A DNA stretch of 64,000 nt from CAZMGB01 sp964565775. Its GTDB lineage: Bacteria > Chloroflexota > Dehalococcoidia > DSTF01 > JALHUB01. Shown here piece after piece: positions 59,099 to 64,000 of this stretch. The notes under the pieces were generated by a model, which saw only the letters and a program-made list of their open reading frames with translations, made no database searches and was not told the DNA's origin. How positions within the stretch are numbered: the stretch's first letter is position 1; the number at the start of each line of letters is the position of its first letter. The position numbers were made by a program, and so were the translations under genes. The stretch lies in contig CAZMGB010000005.1 of NCBI GenBank assembly GCA_964565775.1, forward strand, positions 1 through 64,000, in the 5' to 3' direction.

Positions 59099-60157
59099 TT
59101 AGGGGAGGCCGTGGAGCTCCCGCACCGCCGCAATCACCTGGTCGACGGCCTCGGTGTCCGCACGGCGGTCGATGCGCTCCAGAGGATCCGGCGTGGGCTC
59201 CTCCCCAAGCAGGACCTCGAACACGGTGCGGACGCCCCAGGGCAGTGCCGTCGGGTCGTAGCCGCCCTCCAGGGTCAGCAGCAGGCGTCCGCCGCACAGC
59301 TCCGCCGCCAGCTCCTTCACGGTGGCGGCGATCTCGCCGTAGCCGGCGACGCTCAGACTCATGCCGGCAAGCGGGTCGGCGAAGTGGCCGTCGAACCCGA
59401 CGGAGACGAGCATGAGCTGCGGCTGAAAGCGTCGCAGGAGCGGCGCCAGCACCTCAGCGCCGACGCGGCGGTACTCGGCGTCGCCGCAGCCGCCGGGCAG
59501 AGGCACGTTGACCGTGGCGCCCTCACCGGGGCCCCGGCCCGCCTCCCGCCAGTGACCTGACCCTGGATAGAACGGGTAGAGGTGGCTGGAATAGTAAAGG
59601 ACACCGGCGTTCTCGTAGAAGGCCTCCTGGGTGCCGTTGCCGTGATGGACGTCGACGTCGACGATCGCCACGCGCGTGAGGCCGAAGCGCCGCCGCGCGA
59701 ACTCAGCGGCGATGGCGACGTTGTTGAACAGGCAGAAGCCCATGGCCCTGCCCCGCGTCGCGTGGTGGCCGGGCGGCCGCACCAGGCAGAACGCCGAGTC
59801 CACGCGCCCCTCCAGCACCGCCTCCGTCGCCGCCAGGCAGCCGCCGGCCGCCCGCAGCGCAGCGTCGAAGGAGCGGTCGCAGATGTAGGTGTCGGGGTCG
59901 GCCCAGGCCCGGCCCTGCTCGGCCCATGCGCGCACCTGGGCGATGTGGTCGGCGCCGTGAACCCACTCCAGCTCATCGGTGGTGGCATCGCGGGCCGGCA
60001 CGATATGGAGCCGGCGGAGCAGCTCCGTTTCCTCGAGCAACGACATGATGGCCCGAAGACGGCGCGCGTTCTCCGGGTGAGATGGCATGTCGTGTTCCAG
60101 GTACAGAGGGTCGTAGACCAATCCGACCCTCGCCGGCCGGGGCGCACCATTGCTCAT
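59099..60157 (-). CDS. Histone-deacetylase-family protein (AcuC/HDAC-like amidohydrolase)
   Basis: A 352-residue zinc amidohydrolase. LVYDPLYLEHDMPSHPENARRL is the family start, CLVRPPGHHATRGRAMGFCLFNNVAIAA has the catalytic His pair, VAIVDVDVHHGNGTQEAFYEN has the Asp and His zinc ligands, SVGFDGHFADPLAGM the last Asp, and LTLEGGYDPTALPWGV the closing loop. It would deacetylate lysine or small acetyl-amines; a protein target is not evident. ATG 60157 with GGAGAG upstream. The longer frame to 60295 is rejected as it runs into the intergenic repeat. Confidence 0.92.
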   Translation of the reverse strand: MSNGAPRPARVGLVYDPLYLEHDMPSHPENARRLRAIMSLLEETELLRRLHIVPARDATTDELEWVHGADHIAQVRAWAEQGRAWADPDTYICDRSFDAALRAAGGCLAATEAVLEGRVDSAFCLVRPPGHHATRGRAMGFCLFNNVAIAAEFARRRFGLTRVAIVDVDVHHGNGTQEAFYENAGVLYYSSHLYPFYPGSGHWREAGRGPGEGATVNVPLPGGCGDAEYRRVGAEVLAPLLRRFQPQLMLVSVGFDGHFADPLAGMSLSVAGYGEIAATVKELAAELCGGRLLLTLEGGYDPTALPWGVRTVFEVLLGEEPTPDPLERIDRRADTEAVDQVIAAVRELHGLP

Positions 60158-60233
60158 GACGCCGGTCTCTCCGGCCGGGGACGGCGGCCGCGCGAAGACG
60201 CGTGCATAATCAGGGTCGCCGTCCCCAACGAGG

Positions 60234-60278
60234 GAACCTTTGAACCGGAGAACCTCGGGCTTGAGGGTTCCAAGGTTC
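60234..60278. repeat. Dispersed inverted repeat, copy 2
   Basis: GAACCTTTGAACC (60234-60246) pairs with GGTTCCAAGGTTC (60266-60278), 13 bp with one mismatch. It shares its arm with the element at 48288-48332. Confidence 0.5.
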
Positions 60279-60455
60279 GATAGACAATCTCGCATGGCAT
60301 CTTAGCACACCCGCCATGTCTGAGCCCTACCTCGCCTGCGGGTCGAACGTGGGGCCGCGCCAGGCTGAGACTCCCAGCGCACAGGGGCGTTCATGTCTCT
60401 CGAGCTGGACGAAGCGAAACCTTGTGCGGCGCGACCCGGCAGGTCAGAGCACGTC

Positions 60456-60484
60456 TTGACGAGGCCGACGTAACGTGCTACAAC
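60456..60484 (+). promoter_or_regulatory. Promoter of the Zn-ribbon/thiolase pair
   Basis: TTGACG (60456-60461), 17 bases, GTGC-TACAAC with the -10 at 60479-60484. The leader to GTG 60630 is about 139 bases and contains an operator-like palindrome. The region 60302-60455 upstream shows no gene. Confidence 0.6.
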
Positions 60485-60562
60485 CACTTTGTTCCAAGAG
60501 CGACACCAATCTTCAGGACCGCATGACCGGAACGTCGGTCTATTGCTGTCCGAGCTGGTGCC

Positions 60563-60585
60563 GCTCTTATAGATGATATAAGAGC
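60563..60585 (+). promoter_or_regulatory. AT-rich perfect inverted repeat, possible operator
   Basis: GCTCTTAT (60563-60570) and ATAAGAGC (60578-60585) are exact complements around AGATGAT. It lies 79 bases downstream of the -10 and 45 bases before GTG 60630, in otherwise GC-rich DNA. It could bind a dimeric repressor or form a small hairpin. Confidence 0.45.
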
Positions 60586-60629
60586 CTGGAGTGCCGTTGC
60601 GCGTCCACACGTAGCGAAAGGAGGTCCCC

Positions 60630-61085
60630 GTGGTTCAGGAAAGTAAGGCCCCCGCATCCGAGGGCGAGAAGAAGCAGATGCCGATGGTGCCGTTCCTGCG
60701 GCTCCCTGACAAGGAGGGAGGCAAGGCCTACCTAACGGGCAGCAAGTGCAAGGCTTGCGGCGCCGTCTATCTAGGCCCGCGATTGGCGTGCGGCAAGTGC
60801 TTGGCCGTGGGCCAGTTCGACGAGATCAAGTTCAGCGGCCGGGGAGAGCTCCGCACCTTCAGCATCGTCTACCAGACAGCGCCGGGCATCGCCGTGCCTT
60901 TCGTCGCCGCCGTCGTTGACCTGGACGAGGGAACAGCCGTCCGGTGCAACATCGAGGGCATAGAGCCCGAGCCGGAGAAGCTCATCGCCCTGCTCGGGAA
61001 GCCGGTAGAGATGTTCACAGACAGGGTGCGAGCGGACCGCGAAGGGAACGACATCATCGCCTTCAAGTTCCGGCCCGCAAAGTGA
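60630..61085 (+). CDS. Zn-ribbon/OB-fold protein (DUF35, ChsH2-like)
   Basis: A 151-residue acyl-CoA-binding partner of thiolase-like enzymes. GSKCKACGAVYLGPRLACGKC is the Zn ribbon (four Cys), and the OB part follows with SGRGELRTFSIVYQTAPGI and PFVAAVVDLDEGTAVRCNIEGIEPEP. Such proteins bind acyl-CoA or complete the active site of aldolase/thiolase partners. GTG 60630 has AAAGGAGGT upstream. The thiolase gene follows after 89 bases, the usual pairing. Confidence 0.92.
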   Translation: MVQESKAPASEGEKKQMPMVPFLRLPDKEGGKAYLTGSKCKACGAVYLGPRLACGKCLAVGQFDEIKFSGRGELRTFSIVYQTAPGIAVPFVAAVVDLDEGTAVRCNIEGIEPEPEKLIALLGKPVEMFTDRVRADREGNDIIAFKFRPAK

Positions 61086-61174
61086 CGGGTCCTCCCGCGA
61101 ATGGATAGAGACCACCAGAGTCCATTGGCCCGGCACAGAAGCACCCGCGCGGGCCGGCAAGGAGGAAAGAAACA

Positions 61175-62353
61175 GTGAAGCCAGCGAGAGACGTCTACAT
61201 TGTGGGCGTGGGCATGATCAAGTACGGCCGCTACCCGGAGAAGTCAGTCATCGACCTCGCCACGGAGGCGGTGCTCGCCGCCCTCAAAGATGCCAACCTA
61301 ACCATGAAGGACATCCAGATGGTGGGCAGCGGCAACCTGTCTGCGCCCCTAGGCCAGGCCATCATGCGCAGCGTGGGCCAGACGGGCGTGCCGGTGGTGA
61401 ACGTGTCCAACGCCTGCGCCACCGGCTCCACCGCCTGCCGCGAGGCCTACTTCTCCGTGGCCTCCGGTGCCTACGACGTGGCCATGGGCATCGGCTCGGA
61501 GCAGATGGGGAAGGCCGGCCTGCTGGGGGCCGGCGGCGGCTACCGCCCCGGGGGCGGTGGTGGCGGCGGCGCCATCGCGTTCGACCCCTCCTACATCACC
61601 GAGGGCACCATCGGCTCCGGCACTATGCCCACCGTGTTCTCCCAGTGGGGCGTGGACCACATGAGGAAGTATGGCACGACCTTCGAGGACTTCGCGAGGG
61701 TGGCCTACAAGAACCACAAGAACTCCGTCCACAACCCCTATGCCCAGTACCAGAAGGAGTTCAGCATGGAGGAGATCATGGAGAGCCGCATGATCTCCTG
61801 GCCCAACACCTTGCTGATGTGCTGCCCCACGGGCGACGGCGCGGGGGCCGTCATCTACGCCTCGGCCGAGAAGGCCCGACAGTTCGGCGCGAAGGCGGTC
61901 AAAGTAGCGGCCTGTATCCTCACCAGCGACCCTTACACGCCGCAGGGCAACGCCATCCTCGACGTCAACGAGGTGACCCGCCTGGCGGCCAAGGAGGCTT
62001 ACGAGACGGCAGGTCTGGGTCCCGAGGACCTGGACGTGGTGGAGATACACGACTGCTTCGCTACCGCTGAGATGCTCCACTACGAGAACCTCGGCCTTGT
62101 GCCGGACGGTGAGGGACCGCGCGCCCTCAAGGAGGGCAAGTTCGACATCGGCGGCGACGTGGCGGTAAACGCCAGCGGCGGCCTCATCTCCAGAGGCCAC
62201 CCGCTGGGAGCCACCGGCGCCTGCGGCATCAGCGAGATCGTCTGGCAGCTCCGGGGCGAGTCGGGCGGTCGCCAGCAGCCGGGGGCGAAGGCAGGTGCCG
62301 CCCATGTCATCGGCCTCACCTCCGCCTGCACGCTGAACGTCATGACCAAGTAG
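61175..62353 (+). CDS. Thiolase-family protein (SCP2/archaeal type acetyl-CoA acetyltransferase-like)
   Basis: A 392-residue thiolase-fold protein. VYIVGVGMIKYGRYPEKSV starts it, VVNVSNACATGSTACREAYFSVASG carries the nucleophilic Cys, and EIHDCFATAEML, GGLISRGHPLGATGACGI and a late Cys (TSACTLNVM) complete the site. A Gly-rich insert (GGGYRPGGGGGGGA) near residue 125 is odd. The SCP2 type often works with a DUF35 partner in acyl-chain or steroid-like side-chain breakdown; the acyl substrate is unknown. GTG 61175 has GGAGGA upstream. Confidence 0.92.
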   Translation: MKPARDVYIVGVGMIKYGRYPEKSVIDLATEAVLAALKDANLTMKDIQMVGSGNLSAPLGQAIMRSVGQTGVPVVNVSNACATGSTACREAYFSVASGAYDVAMGIGSEQMGKAGLLGAGGGYRPGGGGGGGAIAFDPSYITEGTIGSGTMPTVFSQWGVDHMRKYGTTFEDFARVAYKNHKNSVHNPYAQYQKEFSMEEIMESRMISWPNTLLMCCPTGDGAGAVIYASAEKARQFGAKAVKVAACILTSDPYTPQGNAILDVNEVTRLAAKEAYETAGLGPEDLDVVEIHDCFATAEMLHYENLGLVPDGEGPRALKEGKFDIGGDVAVNASGGLISRGHPLGATGACGISEIVWQLRGESGGRQQPGAKAGAAHVIGLTSACTLNVMTK

Positions 62354-62504
62354 CCTGGCCAGCCGCCACTGACATCGATGAGGTCGGCCCTGGAGCCACC
62401 GGGGCCGACCTCGGCTGTTCGAGACGGCGAGTACCGGCTGCCTACAACGGTCCGTGTTCTCGGACCGAGGCATACCTTGGCGCGGCCCCTTGTGAATTGT
62501 GCGC

Positions 62505-62533
62505 TTGACGGAGGATCGGTCAGCGCATACCAT
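62505..62533 (+). promoter_or_regulatory. Promoter of the riboswitch-controlled glycosyltransferase
   Basis: TTGACG (62505-62510), 17 bases, TACCAT (62528-62533). Transcription from about 62540 begins just at the aptamer. Confidence 0.65.
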
Positions 62534-62539
62534 AGTGGC

Positions 62540-62680
62540 CGAGACAACGAAGTCGCCGAGCCCGCATCGGCGGGGCGGGGGACCCACTTCTGGGGTTAAT
62601 CCCGACTGCGTTGGGAAGGGCAGCCTTTCAGCCCTAACCCGTCAGCTAACCCCGTAGGCGTTGGAAAGGTCGCGACTCAG
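62540..62680 (+). promoter_or_regulatory. c-di-AMP (ydaO-yuaA) riboswitch
   Basis: The RNA has the conserved blocks of the ydaO class in order: GCCGAGCCCGC...GCGGGG, then GGGGGACCCACTTCTGGGG-TTAATCCC (62577-62603), a variable stem (GGGAAGGGCAGCC...CAGCCC), and CTAACCCGTCAGCTAACCCC with GTAGGCG (62634-62660). This matches the actinobacterial/chloroflexal form that has GGGGACCCAC, TGAATCC and CCCGTCAGCTAACC. A GAAAGG/CCTTTC hairpin follows (62662-62695), a possible expression platform. In known cases the ligand turns the downstream gene off. The gene here is the glycosyltransferase at 62729. Confidence 0.9.
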
Positions 62681-62728
62681 CCGAGGGCGGCCTTTCTGCG
62701 CATTCTCCGCCCCGGCGCAATCGTGCCT

Positions 62729-64000
62729 ATGCGCCAAGAACTCGCAACGTCACGACTGCCGACCGAGGCCATGGCCACAGCGGCTGTGCGCACCTTGCCA
62801 CCGACCTCCACGGCGTCGGAGGCGGCCGTCCTGCCATACCGGCTTCTGGCGCAGGCCCAAGCCGTCGCCTCTGCTCCTCCGCTCCAGGGCTCCGTTGGCA
62901 CTATCGCGATACCGGCGCCGCGCGAGAGGCCGGCGGAACGTCGCGCCCGCCGGCGCGCCATCCTCCAGCGGGCGCTGGAGATCCTGCCGGGCGCCGCCGC
63001 CCTGGCGGTGATCACGTCTCTAGCCTGGGGCTGGCTCCGGGCGCCCCTGCCCGTGGCCGTCGCCCTGGTGGCCTTCGACTCCTACTGGGTCTGGCGCTCC
63101 TTCAACACCGCGTTTCACGCCTTCAGGGGCTTCTTCCTCTTGCGGCGCCAGGCGAAGATCGACTGGCGCCAGCGGTACGAGGAGGAGGCCGCCCGCGGCC
63201 AGGCCTTCCTGGCCTGGGGGGATGTCCAGCATGTCGTGATCATCCCCAACTACCAGGAGAGCCTGGACAAGATGCGGCCCACCTTGGACAGCCTGGCGGC
63301 TCAGCAGGAACCGCAGCGGCTTATTATCGTGTTGGCCATGGAGGAGGCCGAACAGGGGGCCCGGGACAAGGCGGCCGCTCTCTGCCACGAGTACGCAGCG
63401 AGGTTCGGACACGTCCTTGCCACCTTCCACCCGGCGGACTTGCCCGGGGAGGTGCGGGGCAAGTCGTCCAACGAGGCGTGGGCGGCGCGCGAAGCCCGCC
63501 GACTCCTCGTGGACCAGATGGGTCTGGACCTGGAACACCTCACAGTGACGAGCTGCGACGCCGACACCATCTTCCACCCCAGCTACTTCTCCTGTCTCAC
63601 CTACAAGTTCGCAACGAACCGCTATCGCTACCGCCGCTTCTGGCAAGCGCCGATCTTCCTCTACAACAACATCTGGCACGTGCCGGCACCCCTGCGCGTT
63701 CCCAATTGCCTCGCCGGCCTCAACCACCTGGCACGGCTGTGTCGAAAGCACCGCATAGTCTTCCCCCAGTCCTGCTACAGCCTCAGTTTTCAGATGGCTG
63801 ACCAAGTGGGGTACTGGGACGTAGACGTGGTGCCCGAGGACTGGCACATGTTCCTCAAGTGCTTCTTCACCTTCGGCGGAAATGTGGACGTGGAACCCAT
63901 CTACCTGCCCTTGGGTAACGACGGCCCCCGCTCCGACGGCTATTTCCGCACCTTCTGGAACCACTACCAGCAGGCCCGCCGCCACGCCTGGGGCGCTACC
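62729..64000 (+). CDS. GT2-like membrane glycosyltransferase, 3'-partial
   Basis: At least 424 residues, cut by the window end. A 75-residue Ala/Pro/Arg-rich start leads to a hydrophobic pair (ALAVITSLAWGWLRAPLPVAVALVAF) and a GT-A domain: VVIIPNYQESLDKMRPTLDSLAAQ, IVLAMEEAE, KSSNEAWAAREARR, then TSCDADTIFHPSYFSCLTYKFA with the DxD metal site, and LGNDGPRSDGYFRTFWNH. It resembles integral-membrane GT2 proteins. ATG 62729 is uncertain (GTG 62723 and ATG 62771 are in frame, no clear ribosome site). It is controlled by the upstream c-di-AMP riboswitch, so it probably acts in envelope synthesis. Confidence 0.8.
   Translation, partial: MRQELATSRLPTEAMATAAVRTLPPTSTASEAAVLPYRLLAQAQAVASAPPLQGSVGTIAIPAPRERPAERRARRRAILQRALEILPGAAALAVITSLAWGWLRAPLPVAVALVAFDSYWVWRSFNTAFHAFRGFFLLRRQAKIDWRQRYEEEAARGQAFLAWGDVQHVVIIPNYQESLDKMRPTLDSLAAQQEPQRLIIVLAMEEAEQGARDKAAALCHEYAARFGHVLATFHPADLPGEVRGKSSNEAWAAREARRLLVDQMGLDLEHLTVTSCDADTIFHPSYFSCLTYKFATNRYRYRRFWQAPIFLYNNIWHVPAPLRVPNCLAGLNHLARLCRKHRIVFPQSCYSLSFQMADQVGYWDVDVVPEDWHMFLKCFFTFGGNVDVEPIYLPLGNDGPRSDGYFRTFWNHYQQARRHAWGAT

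Overview
The window is a high-GC, gene-dense bacterial chromosome segment. It has no tRNA or rRNA gene, no CRISPR array, no insertion sequence and no integrase that I could find. Gene content and style suggest Chloroflexota, probably Dehalococcoidia-like. The signs are frequent TTG and GTG starts behind strong Shine-Dalgarno sites, a two-subunit class I fumarase, a succinate dehydrogenase with an HdrB-like (CCG-domain) third subunit, lipoproteins with long Pro/Thr/Ala linkers, and C-terminal transmembrane-plus-Arg surface tails. The phylum is inferred from gene content, not from a marker tree.

Layout. 1-2744: the end of a short-chain dehydrogenase (apparently frameshifted), an HD-GYP gene remnant, then a leftward HEAT-repeat/Nudix/acetyltransferase operon. 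2839-7985: a leftward run argF, cdaA, cdaR, der, plsY, which includes the c-di-AMP synthase and its YbbR partner. 8089-12887: a membrane glycosyltransferase and the rightward comEA-comEC DNA-uptake pair. 13063-13947: a DUF3800 gene that looks acquired. 14293-22661: rph, a HIT protein, a DUF1015 protein, the leftward pair aminotransferase-serA (serine pathway), an HD-GYP phosphodiesterase and larE. 22752-26462: four envelope proteins (secreted, membrane, M28 lipoprotein, LysM lipoprotein). 26687-28237: an acyl-CoA carboxylase beta subunit.

28401-31652 encodes three leftward surface proteins. Two share a C-terminal tail; the third, between them, is a membrane-anchored protein with a Cys/His pair resembling C25/CHAT peptidases. 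32443-42364 is a TCA-cycle block: aconitase, a small lipoprotein, isocitrate dehydrogenase, malate dehydrogenase and both fumarase subunits run rightward, converging on leftward sdhA-sdhB-CCG subunit. 42740-46372 is a leftward operon tlyA-nadK-GNAT-Nudix-acyltransferase. 46677-48283 holds a YbaK-type deacylase and a UbiA-family prenyltransferase. 48394-51789 is tig-clpP-clpX. 51886-55610 is a peptide-type ABC importer without its ATPases. Then come aspS, hemW, a histone-deacetylase-family gene, and a Zn-ribbon/thiolase pair. The right edge is a glycosyltransferase cut by the window end.

Regulation. The strongest RNA element is a c-di-AMP (ydaO-type) riboswitch at about 62540-62680, upstream of the last glycosyltransferase, so the window carries both the synthase and a sensor of c-di-AMP. 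The aconitase leader (32224-32418) and the leader of the beta-propeller gene (29631-29686) each contain mutually exclusive pairings like those of attenuators. Many promoters fit TTGACA-17/18-TAnnnT, and eight carry TGC directly before the -10. Two genes (tlyA, the UbiA-type gene) appear to be leaderless or nearly so.
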